A stretch of DNA of 64,000 nucleotides, from positions 14,880,001 to 14,944,000 of the forward strand of contig OX344752.2 of assembly GCA_947034885.2 (NCBI GenBank), read 5' to 3'. Below are positions 50,334 through 61,424 of this stretch, piece after piece. The notes beneath the pieces are model-generated. The model searched no databases. It saw only the letters and a list, made by a program, of their open reading frames with translations, and was not told the DNA's origin. This DNA is from Thuidium tamariscinum. Taxonomy: Eukaryota > Streptophyta > Bryopsida > Hypnales > Thuidiaceae. Numbering within the stretch: the stretch's first letter is position 1; every line of letters begins with the position of its first letter. Position numbers and translations under genes: made by a program.

Positions 50334-53300
50334 ATGAAATTTACAATCCTATCTCAGAATGTGAGGGGTTTGAACGACCCCTCTGCCATTGAAAACTTGA
50401 AACTGTATATCCGTAGTCACCCAATAGACTTTATATTCCTTCAAGAACATAAGCTTCGTGGGATTGGGGCAACCCAACTAGGTACACGACTTTGGAAACG
50501 AGCATCCTCGTTCTGTACTGAAGCAACACCAGGATATACCATAGAAGGTAGAAATGCAGGAAAAGGCGGAGTAGCTTCGCTGATTGCCCCCAAATGGGCA
50601 AGACAGATTTCACAATCAGGAACACTCTTAGGAGGCTGCGCACACTGGTTCATCCTCTCACGGATCCCGGGGGGAGATATAGGATTTGCAAACATATATG
50701 CATCTCATGAAGCTTTTCCTAGGCGTGTAATGTGGGAAATGTTATCCAAAGAACTCCCCATGACTTGCCGTTGGATTTTGTTGGGGGATTTTAATATGGT
50801 GGAAAGACGCAAGGATAAGTCGAGCCTATGTGGTAAACTCCTTTCAGGTCAAGAAAGACTCCTTTTTGATGGGCTAAAGGAATCCATTCAAGTTGAAGAA
50901 GTCCCATTAACTGCTCCCACTCTCAATTTTTCCTGGGACAACTCGAGGAGTGCTAACAATCGGATCATGGCTCGCCTAGACCGCATATATGTCTTCAAAG
51001 ACCCCACGGCTAACCAACGGATGATAACCGAATACAAGATTCGAGGAGACCACACGCGCTCCGACCATTGTCCAGTTTTTATAACGATTGAGTTGGCCAA
51101 GTCATCCTCCAGACCAAACAGATGGGTATTATCCAACGTGCACCTTCAAGAAGCAGATCAACATATAAGAAAGGTATGGTCAGAAGCCCCAATAGCAGCC
51201 TCATTCTTTTCAAAACTAAAACGTGTCACCAGATTTTATAGAAGCTTTTGTATACAAAAAGCTCGCATTCTCAAAGATTACGAAGACACCCTTAGGATCA
51301 ACCTGGAGAAAAAGACCATCGAGCTCCAAGGTGATCCTACGTCCCTTCCATTGCAAGAGGAGGTCAACACAGCGAGAAGTAGTCTCGGTGATTTGGAATC
51401 GAGGAAGATCGAAGGACAAAAGGTCAGATCAAGAGCGAGATGGAGATTATTTGGCGACCGTCTCTCCTCAGAATTTTTCCAGGCAGTCAAGGAGGGCCCA
51501 ATTAATTCATCAATCACCGAACTTCGAGATTCGGACGGTTCCATGCATCATGATCGACAACAGCTTGAGAGAATCTGCACCGAATCTTATGCAAAACTAT
51601 ACCATCAAGGCCCATCGACACCTCAGGAGCTCTCAGATCGAGCAGACATACTTTCACGAGTTAAGTTCTGCTTCACCCCAGATATGATACAGATCCTGGA
51701 TAGGCCTTTGTCGATCGAAGAACTCCATGAGGCGCTGAAACAAATGGCTACTGGAAGGAGCCCAGGTCCCGACGGCATTACAGCGGAGTTTTTTTGCCGT
51801 TTCTGGGACATGTTGGGGGAAGAATTCACAATCATGGTACATAAATCTATACAAAGAGGGCAATTCCCAGGAGGTATGACATCCGGCACTATCATCCTTC
51901 TCTTTAAATCAGGTGATGCTGCTAACCTATCTAACTGGCAACCTATTACATTATTGAACGTTACGTACAAAATAGTCGCTAAGGCATTACAAATCAGACT
52001 TCAAGGCATTTTAAGAGACATCATTAGCCCGGAGCAATCAGCCTTTCTGCCCTCCAGGCACATTCTAACGAACATTCTACTTGGGTGAATGCAAGAAAGA
52101 CCGACCGGTTTTTGTAGCATTCACTTGTACTAGCTAGTACTAGTGAACTTTTGGAAAAAAATATTTAAAAATTAAAAAAAATATGGATAATTAGAATAAT
52201 ACTATAAACATTATGTCACCAAAATTTCAGATCCAAAAAAAATTTGGATCAAAAGTTATTCACAAAATAGGCAAAACAAGGTTTTTGAAGAAAATAGATA
52301 CTTTGACATTTTAATTTGTAAAAAATAGGAAAAGTAATTTTCAAAAAAACTAAAAGTTGTCAATTTGAGAAGACTTCATGATGAAGAGATTTCATCAAAA
52401 TAATGATCTTAAAACCATTTTCAATGTTCACAATTGCGCGCGCAAGGGAACCCTATTTGCATGAATGTAGAAGATATAAAATAATTTTTTTTTTAAATAT
52501 TTTTGGTGGACACATGCCTCTTTAGTGTGTTAATAGACCACACAAATTTCAGCTCTAGATTATTAATTTTGAGTAGTCCCTAGTACTAAAAACCCCTAAA
52601 CTGCAAAGTGTGACAAATTAGCTTAATTGAAATTTAAATATAAAATGATTTTTGAAAATTTCTGAAAAATAATTTCCCTAATTATTGTCTAAATGCTGAT
52701 CTTCACAAAAAAATTCAAGTCCATTGACTTCAATCTGCAAAAGATACAACCAATTACAACTTGGAAACTGCAAGTGTGACGCAAAAAATGGTCGGTCTTT
52801 CTTGCATTCACCCGCTTCAGTATGAGACTGTGGAATGGGCGAAGGAATCTGACCAGGACCTTATTTTTCTTAAGCTAGATTTTTCTAAAGCTTACGATAT
52901 GGTTTCATGGGAATTCCTCTTTAGTGTAATGAGACAAATGGGAATCCCATAATCCTTTTGCCACTTGGTTATGATGCTTTTGCAGGACGCTTCCGCAACG
53001 GTGCTATTAAACGGCAAACCCACTAACTCATTCTCCATTTTTCGAGGCGTCCAACAAGGGTGCCCTTTGGCACCCTACCTCTTCTTAATTATAGGGGAAG
53101 CTCTTACTATAGCTGCCGCAGTGGAACAGGAACACGGGCGCATCCAAGGTATTCAACTGCCAAACAGTAAGCTCAAACAACTCATATCCCAATATGCCGA
53201 TGACACAGGGTTTTCCATCCTTGGCAAAGAGTTATTTTTGAGAAATATTATCTCCCTCATGCATAAATTTGGAGCAGCTTCGGGTCTCCTCATGAATTGG

Positions 53301-55334
53301 ACAAAGAGCATAGGTTACTGGTTTTCTAAACTATGTAGACCAGCTTGGACGGAGGGATTTGCTATCACTTGGGCACCTCAGGGTTCACTTACGACACTTC
53401 TGGGAGCCCCGTTTGGCATTTCTTTATCGACACAGGACATCGATGGTTTTCTTCAACAGAAAGTCACGAAGAAGCTAACGTATTGGACCTCCCAAAAGCT
53501 ATCCCTAGCCGGTAGGGTTACAATAGTGAACGCCATCCTTCTTTCAACCCTATATTATTTTATTGCGTTATGGAGCGGGTCTCTTCAAGCTATTCGAGTC
53601 ATCAGAGAAAGTATTCGTAATTACTTGTGGAGCGGCTCTGAAACTAGATGTCGCTCAAGGGTCAACTAGGCAGATTGTTGTCTCCCTAAATCCATCGAAG
53701 GATTAAAACTGCTAGATCCAGAGGTATCTCTCACAGCCCTCCTTGCCAAGTGGATCTTATTTGCCATTGAGCCTGGCATTTCCCATCTTAAGATTCTTCT
53801 TAGATATCGATTGGATAAAATGAAACCGCATCCAAAGGAGGGTTTTTGGTTTCCTTCACATGCCTGGCTCATGATTCAACGGCCGTCTGCATCTCGAGGC
53901 TCAAAAGTTTGGAACAAGACTATATTTGCATGGCGCCGTTTGACTAAGCACATCACACCGAATCCACCTACCAATTTGGATGAGGTTCTAACCACAAGCG
54001 TTTGGTGGGGCACGAGCTATATCGGCTCAAACTTCCGCTTTGCAAAGGAACGGGCTCGAGATCTGGCACGCCAGGGATTGAGATCGATTGGGGACCTATG
54101 GGATCAGGAACAACGCAGCTTCCGACCCTGGGATGAGCTGATAGCATTATTTAACCTCACAGAGGCTGATTTACAACCATGGCGCTTTCTGATTTCACAC
54201 ATCCCTCCCAAATGGATGGCCTTTCTTACTAGCCAGGCTGACTTTCTTCGTGCAGGGCAATGGGCAGGGATATTCCACAATGTCGATGACAAACTTCCAA
54301 CAATAGTTTGGAAAGCGAACAGGCCTGGGCCACAACTGCACCATTCTCGAATCCAAACATATACTATCCCTGCAAATGCAGCCCAAGCCACGATTGGCCC
54401 CACAACTCGACAACTCACATTCCGTCATGAAAACAGTGTAGCCTATGAAGTTCGTGGTGTTATTAGGAGGGTAAGAATCATCGAGCAACCAAAGCGCATT
54501 TTGGGGCAGGGGATATTCACATTCTATGGAGCTATTCAGTCATTGGCATTCGATCCAGGGAGATGGGCATGGGCTGGGGGTAAAAGCCTCACGAACTACT
54601 CTACAACATTAGGCCGAGGTTTACTCATTCAACCCAATCAGCTCAAGCGCTCAATCCCATCTAAATGGCCAGACACTCTCCCCCAAAACTTCTTACCAGA
54701 TTGGCGTGATTTATGGCACAAAACTCGATCACAAAAGGAAGCTGCCTTCATGTGGTCAGTTTGGCATAATGCAGTAGCAGTGCATTCGTGGAGGGCGCGC
54801 ATTAATCATGATATTGACACCAGATGTAATTGCTGTGCTGAAGAACTGGTGGAAACACCCGTTCACAGGTTTTATTTCTGCTCGAGAGCTCAGGAAGTAT
54901 AGGATTACACACAGTCTATTTTACTTCAGTTAGTAGGGACCCCAGAGTCAGCAGATCCCTCTCCAAGATTTAACGTTAGACAATGCATTTTTGGAGATGC
55001 TATCCCACGCAAGTTCAACCACTACAAGACTACTTGGTCGCTACTCAGAGGATCAGCCTTATGGATTATCTGGATATCTAGGAATAGTCAGGTGTTCACT
55101 CAAAAACGATGGCCCTCGGAATTAGCACAGTCCGCTCTTTGGCAGGCGCTTCTGGATTCGGGTAGAGCGGCTCTTCTTCGAACGCAAACCATTGTGCGCC
55201 AAAAACCTCAGCAAGCCCAAAAATCTTGGGCCAAATTTGATCAGCTCTGGTTACATTCACCTGCCATGGCATGTAGGATCAACAACAAAATTCGGTGGCA
55301 AAGTACAGGTCCTAAATTGAGGTGTTTCATTTAG
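50334..55334 (+). pseudogene. LINE ORF2: endonuclease / reverse transcriptase / zf-RVT
   Basis: ATG 50,334. APE-type endonuclease first: 'LSQNVRGLND', 'FLQEHK', 'WILLGDFNMV', 'RSDHCPVF' (to about 51,090). Reverse transcriptase next: 'GRSPGPDGI', 'SPEQSAFLPSRHI', 'LKLDFSKAYDMV', 'GVQQGCPLAPYLF', catalytic 'QYADDTGFS' (about 53,190). The C-terminal zf-RVT region follows ('AAFMWSVWHNAVAVHSWR', 'CNCCAEELVETPVHRF'). A 731-bp MITE at 52,083-52,813 splits the RT domain; with its duplication it adds 735 bp, so the downstream frame is unchanged. Three stops: TAA 52,950-52,952 (likely from CAA), TAG 53,667-53,669 and TAG 54,900-54,902 (both likely from TGG). Otherwise the frame is open to TAG 55,332-55,334. 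The protein nicks target DNA and copies the LINE RNA there. Confidence 0.95.
52083..52813 (+). mobile_element. MITE, GGGTGAATGCAAGAAAG family, copy in LINE ORF2
   Basis: Perfect inverted ends of about 24 bp (GGGTGAATGCAAGAAAGACC ... and its inverse). Flanks are ACTT (52,079-52,082) and GCTT (52,814-52,817). Removing the element and one copy of the flank restores the LINE reading frame through 'NILLQYETVEWAKE', which proves the insertion point and a 4-bp duplication with one later change. The interior matches 2,843-3,591. Confidence 0.93.
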
Positions 55335-55453
55335 GTTGTAGGGTTCACACTCGGTTCCGACTCCTTGGGTTGGTTCGGTGGCCGGTGGGTCTTTTTCTCG
55401 CCTGGCTTTGTTGTTTTCGTGTTCTTAATGCAGAGGGCTTGCCCCTTTTGTTC

Positions 55454-55476
55454 AAAAAAAAAAAAAAAAAAAAAAA
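55454..55476 (+). repeat. LINE poly(A) tail
   Basis: Twenty-three consecutive A residues directly before the right target-site duplication (GCCTAAGCGAT). This marks the LINE 3' end and its transcription direction. Confidence 0.97.
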
Positions 55477-55487
55477 GCCTAAGCGAT

Positions 55488-56459
55488 TTCAGAGCCCTCT
55501 CCTATATGGAATTTGGAACCATCTCAATTGCACTTTTCACAATGTGGTTAGTGTCATTTGCAATTGATGAAAGATTGGTTGTTCCTTTCAAGCTCGAGCT
55601 CTTACTTGCTTGCTTGTCTATTTTTTGGTTGATACCCGGTTGAGATTAGGGGAGGTCAAGTTGAGTGGAAACTGGTTCAGGTTGTTTTGCTGATTGACTT
55701 GGTTCATCCCTTGGTCCTCCATTCAATCTTTGATATGCATATTTTTGTTTTGAACATCCGGGGCAACGCTTTTTTTCTAGTACAGTAAAGTTTTATTAAA
55801 ATGGCAATATTTCATATGCCATTTTCTAGACTGTGAAGTCTCCATGGAAAACCGACATCCAGTATCGAAATAGATTTTTAAAATCTATGACAAATTTAGA
55901 TTTTAAAGTACAGGATCTAAATTGTAAGAAGTATCAAAATAATGGAAATTTTTCCATTTTAATGAAATTTGCCATTGGTGAGATGTGAATAACCGTCACC
56001 CAAATCATGCTTTATATCTGGGAGCTTGTGTATTTTCCAAGTGCTTTCTCTTGAGATTTGGGCATAGGCAATGCGTGTTCCAAGGGGATGATCAATCATC
56101 ATGCGAGTTGGGGGTAAGGTAGCAACATCCATAACAGTTACTGCACCCATAACTAACAAGTAGAGTGCCCTTAAATTGTCTTCAATAGTACCTCCAAATT
56201 GTCACTCACTCTTAATTTTGATTGGTAAATTCTGAATTTTTTAGATTTTGTTGTGAGAGTCAAAATAGATTTACTAGAGTGCGGTATAGAGTGCCCTAGT
56301 GAGTTCCACTTTGAAAATTCACACAAATTAGATGACTTGTCTAAAAATTCTATTTAGTTTTTTGAAAATTCATGATTTTTAGTTACTAATACTGTAAAAA
56401 TATTTTTTCCAAAAAAAGATACCTTCAACTCTACTAAATTGCTTATTTTGACGGTTATG
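55488..56459. other. Repeat-derived intergenic DNA after the LINE
   Basis: 55,503-55,681 repeats 43,113-43,309. The rest is AT-rich; 56,290-56,450 weakly resembles about 30,020-30,170. No gene seen. Confidence 0.55.
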
Positions 56460-59400
56460 GGTGTTCCTACCTTAAGTGTATATATTCAGTTTTGTGACCC
56501 AAAATTGTTTTGGTTTGCAAGGAGGGAAGGTGCCTGGTTTCACAAGCTATCAGCAATGGTTGAGATCTTTTGTCAATCATGGTTTAAGGTAAGAGGTCCT
56601 ATAATGGACCATCTAAAGACTGAAACAAAATTTCAGGGAGGTAAAACTTCTAGAAATATTTTTCAGTAAATTTTCCTAGAAAGGCAAGTAGAATTGACAT
56701 CTAACCCAAGTTGTTTCATATTTTTCTAAGCTTTGTGGAATTAGTTATCAAATTTTGAAGTTGAAAGGACATAGGGCTTTAAAATGGTGCCCTAGCTAAA
56801 ATTTACACTGACAGTACATTGCTGAAGGCTATGAAAAAGAAACATGTACAAGTATTGTACATTTAAAATAGGGCACCATCTTAAAACTTGCTCCATTTAA
56901 GAGCCTTCTACCTTCTGTATAACTTATTTGTTGGCCATTAGTTTTTGAATTGTGCATGAGAGCTGAAAAATCTATTAGTCACATATGACTATCACATGAT
57001 GATATTTTGCTAGCCTGCTCATTTGGAACAATTTTTTTAAGGATGAAAATCAAGTTTCTTTTCATTTTTAGTTTTGTAGACTTTCAATGCAATTCACTAG
57101 CATAAGTAAAATTAAAATTCATAGAGAAGAAAATCGAACTTTGGGTGATTCAAAATCCAACAATGTTGCTATGTGAGCATGAAGATGTAAGCATGTGAGC
57201 CTTGAGCAAATAGATATTGATGGCAATTATGACATAAACATCTATAATTAAGGTATTTATACTATAGTTGCACTATAATTATAGAATGTTTTTATATTCT
57301 AAGTGTGTAGTCATAGGCTCACACTTTTAGGCTAACATAGTAGCAACCCTCATTCAAAATATGGTAACTTAGTAGGCAAATGTTCAATAACAAGGGTGTT
57401 TTTCACTTCTAATGCTCATATTTTCCAATCTATAGTAGGTTATAACTATACAACACATGTTCCTAAGCAAGTTTGGTGGAAGATCCTTTAACTCAACACC
57501 CAAATTTTCCATTTTCTATTCTCTTGCTTCAATGCAATAGAAATGGTAGTTTTGAGTGAACTTTAATTTTTTTCTAAATAAAAAAAAAGAACTTTGGATT
57601 TTAGGGGTTAAAATTGCATGCAACCATACCTAGTTGTGAATAAAAAGATTATATTGAGGATTGAAATGCATTGAAGAATAAGGATTGGAAGAGACACCAC
57701 ATAAAAATAGATTTTTAAAGAGCCTTATTATTGATTCTAATGATTCAACGAGATCCTCAAAAACTATTTCTCTTGTAAATACAAGGAAAGACAACAAGTA
57801 TATGATGTGTGACTTCCAACATTTATATAGAACAAGACTGTATAAATTCATTCTTTCAATGAATAATTGCATGGCCCATGACTATTTGACCATAGTGATA
57901 GTCTTTGCACATCAAGATGAAGGTTGTAATGAATTATATATTGATTTGATGTGCACCAAATCACCATAAAACAAATTACCAACTTCTTACTCTCTATCCC
58001 ACTTGATTTAAGTTTGAGGACCTAAAAAAATAAAATCCCCCAACCTTATGAATTTTTGTCCTCATTTGATAACCTAAAAATCTCAACTTCATCACTTTAA
58101 ATCTAGGTGACAATCAACCTAGATAAATAATCATAATTATAGTCAAGGGAGTCTAGAAGTTAAAACAACTTCATGCCAATCCACAACTTTTGAATTTGTC
58201 AAATACACTAGCACTAAGACTAGCACATAGTTGATCAATTGCACTATTGAGGTGCATCCATTTGATTATTTTTTATTGAATGCACTAGGTCATTAGGGCA
58301 AAGCATTAACAAATACAAATTTGCATCCATATAAGCTTAGATCCTAAGCAATTCTAACGTATTTAGTGGTTTTTTTTATCATTGCCAATGTGAATTGGAT
58401 CCTATATTAGAGATGTGACCAACTATGTCTAAGCCCCTCCATCAGAATATAGTTTCAATTAGTGGGAAAATTCAATTGTATGTGTCAAGTGCCATGTCTA
58501 TAAGCACAATATTATATTATACAGCCCAAGTAGCTGATAACATGAAACATATGATTATTCAACCTCCAAATACATAAATTATCCCTCAATATAAATGGTT
58601 CAATGCACTCTACATCTAATGAATAATGCATGGATAGAATTCAAATACATCCAATAACCCTCAGATAAAAAGTAGGTTTTCAAAAGCACTAATTCAACAT
58701 TATTACATCTTTTTCTTGTCCAATTATAAGGATTTGTATCTTTATTTCTTTTAAAGGAAATGAATGCTACTTTGGAATTAAGAAGTAGACAGTTACTAAT
58801 ATGGAGTATGAATCAAATTGGCTTAGAATGTTTGAGTTTTGCATGATGATCATTCTCATTAGGCTTGGGCTTTGACAAGGATGGGTTTGCACAAGCCTCC
58901 CATGCACTATTTAGTCCATGATAATTACTTCTTTTTGTAATTAACCTTCAAAGCACAAACTTTAGATATTTTGATAATGCAACAGTTGAGGTCCAAAGGC
59001 CAAGGGGTCAAAAAGGAGTCCTTTAAATTGAGGGTCAAAGGCAAGAATTTTTCTTACAATTGAGCTCTCAATTACCAAGCTACAATCGTTCTTAAAATGC
59101 ATTTGTTGCCCAATGCTCAAAATCTTCTACATAACATCAAGTTCCATCACTCCACTATAAAGTAAGAGGCTTATAAACCATTCAATTAAGAGTTGGTTTG
59201 CCTCTTTCATGTATTACCTGAAGTGGAAATATTTTTAGTATATTTTTCAATCAAGGAAAAATAGATGAGGAATCTAATGCAAGTCATTTCATATTTTTTG
59301 AAGCATTATTGAATTAGTTATGAATTTTCAAACACAGTTTGGCATAGGGCCCTATTTGTGATCAGTAGGTTGGCAAACCCATACATGTGCAATTTGAAAA

Positions 59401-59872
59401 AGAATTTGGCTTGGTTCAAAAACTAGCACTGCAACATGTAAAAAGTAATATAATTTGTTTTCAAATGCATTCCTTTCTAAAATTGAAATGAATGCTTGAA
59501 TAAATCATTATTTTTGATTTTTTAACACTTGAAAGAAGATAGTTCAACAACCAATTTTTATTTTGAATATAATCAATAGACACCTATCCACTTAGTTAAG
59601 AATGAATCCATTAGGACTCTAAAACCATCCATGCAATTAGTAAAAAACAAATCTTAGTATGCTTTAATGTAATTCACAATTCATTTTCTTACAATGAATT
59701 ATCCATTTTAGAGCCTCCTAGTGGCCAAGTGCAAAAACTTGAGCAGTTTATGAGCCCTCTCCTATACTCTTCTTCAAACATCCAAAGCTTCAAAAAATAT
59801 TGTCCACAAGTGTGAGTAGGCAAGACACCTTATTTACATGATAGACATAGTTTATAAGTGTAACTACTACAA
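56460..59872 (+). repeat. Long dispersed repeat, copy D
   Basis: Aligns with 24,936-28,500 over most of its length, but lacks the 25,060-25,430 and 26,589-27,493 segments and contains a MITE at 56,586-56,914. At 59,159-59,765 it holds about 600 bp absent from the related copies at 28,460 and 39,630; that block matches 43,290-43,757. The repeat continues, broken by smaller elements, to about 62,610. Confidence 0.75.
56586..56914 (-). mobile_element. MITE, AAGGTA..GGCTCTAAAATGG family, copy 2
   Basis: Reverse-orientation copy of 30,350-30,678 with matching inverted ends (AAGGTAAGAGGTCCTATAAT / ..GAGCCTTCTACCTT). It interrupts sequence that is continuous at about 25,030 ('CAATCATGGTTTGTGTG'), which defines the insertion point. 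Confidence 0.8.
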
Positions 59873-60082
59873 CACTACAAGAAAAAGGGGTGTTTTAAGT
59901 ATAATCCTAGAAATAAGATTTTAAGTAATGACCTTTTGAGGAGATTTTAAGTAAGAAATACATGTCTTTTGGGTAAAATTTTCTAGAAAGACACGTATTT
60001 TTTCCTTAAAATCTCCTCAAAAGGTCATTACTTAAAATCTTATCTCTAGGTTATACTTAAAATACCCCTTTCTCTTGAAGTG
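59873..60082. mobile_element. CACTA-type MITE, 210-bp hairpin, TSD CAA
   Basis: Begins CACTACAAGAAAAAGGGGTG and ends with the inverse, CACTTCAAGAGAAAGGGG when reverse complemented. The arms pair over almost the whole length (about 85-90 bp each, around a short loop near 59,975). A perfect 3-bp duplication CAA lies at 59,870-59,872 and 60,083-60,085. The empty site is seen at about 28,575 ('CTACTACAATAGCTAAAAAGG'). CACTACAAGAAAA ends are characteristic of plant CACTA elements. Its ends differ from those of the 17.7 kb CACTA, so it belongs to another subfamily. Confidence 0.95.
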
Positions 60083-60241
60083 CAATAGTTGAAAAGGCAG
60101 TTGCTATTCAAAAGCAATGTCATATTACTACCATAATTTCAAATGTACTTTGCTTCCCACTAAAAATATTTGTGGTCAATCATTTAGATACTACAAATCC
60201 TTTATATTTGCACTCACACAATAATAGAGGAAAGTTGGAAT
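60083..60241 (+). repeat. Continuation of long dispersed repeat copy D
   Basis: Matches 28,570-28,725 and 39,735-39,880 and is bounded by two insertions. It ends with TTGGAAT, the left flank of the next element. Confidence 0.7.
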
Positions 60242-61424
60242 CCCGAGGAGATTATTCGCGATTTTTAGAAAAACTACGTGACTTAAAAAATAGGGTCTAT
60301 TTGATTCAAAGGGGATAAATTTTATATATATATAACTACTATAGTGTTCTTGAAATGTCACATATCCTATTAAATATAAATTAGGCTATGTATAAATATT
60401 ATTTAGTAGAAATGTTTATTAATAAATTAGCCTTTACAAATAGGGTTCATATAAAAAGTGTAGTACAATGAGTATAGATGTAAAGAAAATTTTAATTGAA
60501 TAATAAACTTACATAATTTAGTAAATCTAAGGATGTTTTTCAAGAGATTTGTTGTTATCATCAAATAATTCTAGCCTGTGCATACAAATCTTTTGTTAAG
60601 TATACCAATTATGTAACAGCATGTAAGAATCTACTGTTCCAAGATAAAAGAATTGAGCTATAAATTTACAATGAGGTTGTACTATGGAGATTTGTGTTCA
60701 TACAAAGTACCCATTAAGAAATTAGTGTAGAGTGTGCAACATTTGCATGGAATCTTTCTATACTTTGACACTACAAACTCTAGATTTGCTTGAGTACATA
60801 CTTGTAAATGTTTAGAATCATCTTCTTTTTATTAGTGTTTAATAAACATTCTTTTATTTTTTGATTCTAAATTCAAAACCATTGTAAATACATATGTAAA
60901 AATAAAATATATAGTCTCTATATTACAGTAGAGGTCATATTGTTGGGTTAATCTACAATTTTTGAAGAGTGTCAATTTCTCATGTTGTTCATATTATATT
61001 GCTAGTATTCGTGTTTTTCTTAGTTTTAGTATCATAACTATATTTAATGTTTCTATGATGTTTATTATTCACCATATTAGGTTGTTTAAAATACATGGCA
61101 TAGAATTTAGAATATTTAAAACTATTGTTGCATTTTACATTTTTATTTGTCATTTGAAATTGTACTACAATACAAGTAGTGCTTATATTAAAAAAATAGT
61201 GTATATGTAAGACACTACTTTTATAGTGTGTTGTAAATGAATATGAAAAAATTAGACATATAAATTTTGTATATAAGATAGCCTAACTATAAAAATCAAA
61301 TGATTGAATTTATATGTAAAAATACGGTCATTTTAATTACTAAAATAAAGGTAAATAGCCATATGTTAAATATCCTCTTAACTCAAGTGTATACTTAAAA
61401 TTACAAGGAGTGATCTCCCTAGAG
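60242..61424 (+). mobile_element. Unclassified 1.2 kb TIR element, copy 1
   Basis: Inserted in repeat copy D: the flanks TTGGAAT (60,235-60,241) and CTGGAAT (61,425-61,431) join to the continuous sequence seen at about 28,715 ('AAATTGGAATAGCAC'). The likely duplication is TGGAAT. The ends CCCGAGGAGAT and, inverted, TAGGGAGATCACTC are related. The right 520 bp recur inverted at 63,485-64,000. A short AT-rich ORF (60,962-61,210) has no domain and is probably not coding. Confidence 0.7.

Larger units (their letters stand above)
43758..55476 (+). mobile_element. LINE (non-LTR retrotransposon), full length with nested insertions
   Basis: The element has a 5' leader, ORF1, ORF2, a 3' tail and 23 A residues (55,454-55,476). 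It is flanked by an 11-bp duplication with one difference: GCCTGAGCGAT (43,747-43,757) and GCCTAAGCGAT (55,477-55,487). The unfilled target can be seen in related sequence near 59,730-59,755. Two later insertions interrupt it: 44,265-48,220 in ORF1 and a MITE at 52,083-52,813 in ORF2. Without these the LINE is about 7 kb, a normal length for plant L1-type elements. Three stop codons in ORF2 and a likely frameshift in ORF1 make it inactive. Confidence 0.93.

Noticed and set aside
59873-60082. MITE as a deletion derivative of the 17.7 kb CACTA
   Set aside because: Terminal sequences differ after CACTA (CAAGAAAAAGGGG versus GTGGAAAATAC) and the CTGTTGATTC subterminal words are absent.
60962-61210. 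82-codon ORF with hydrophobic stretches
   Set aside because: Extremely AT-rich Ile/Phe/Tyr content in a repeat, not preserved as an open frame in the inverted copy as far as I can read; treated as chance.
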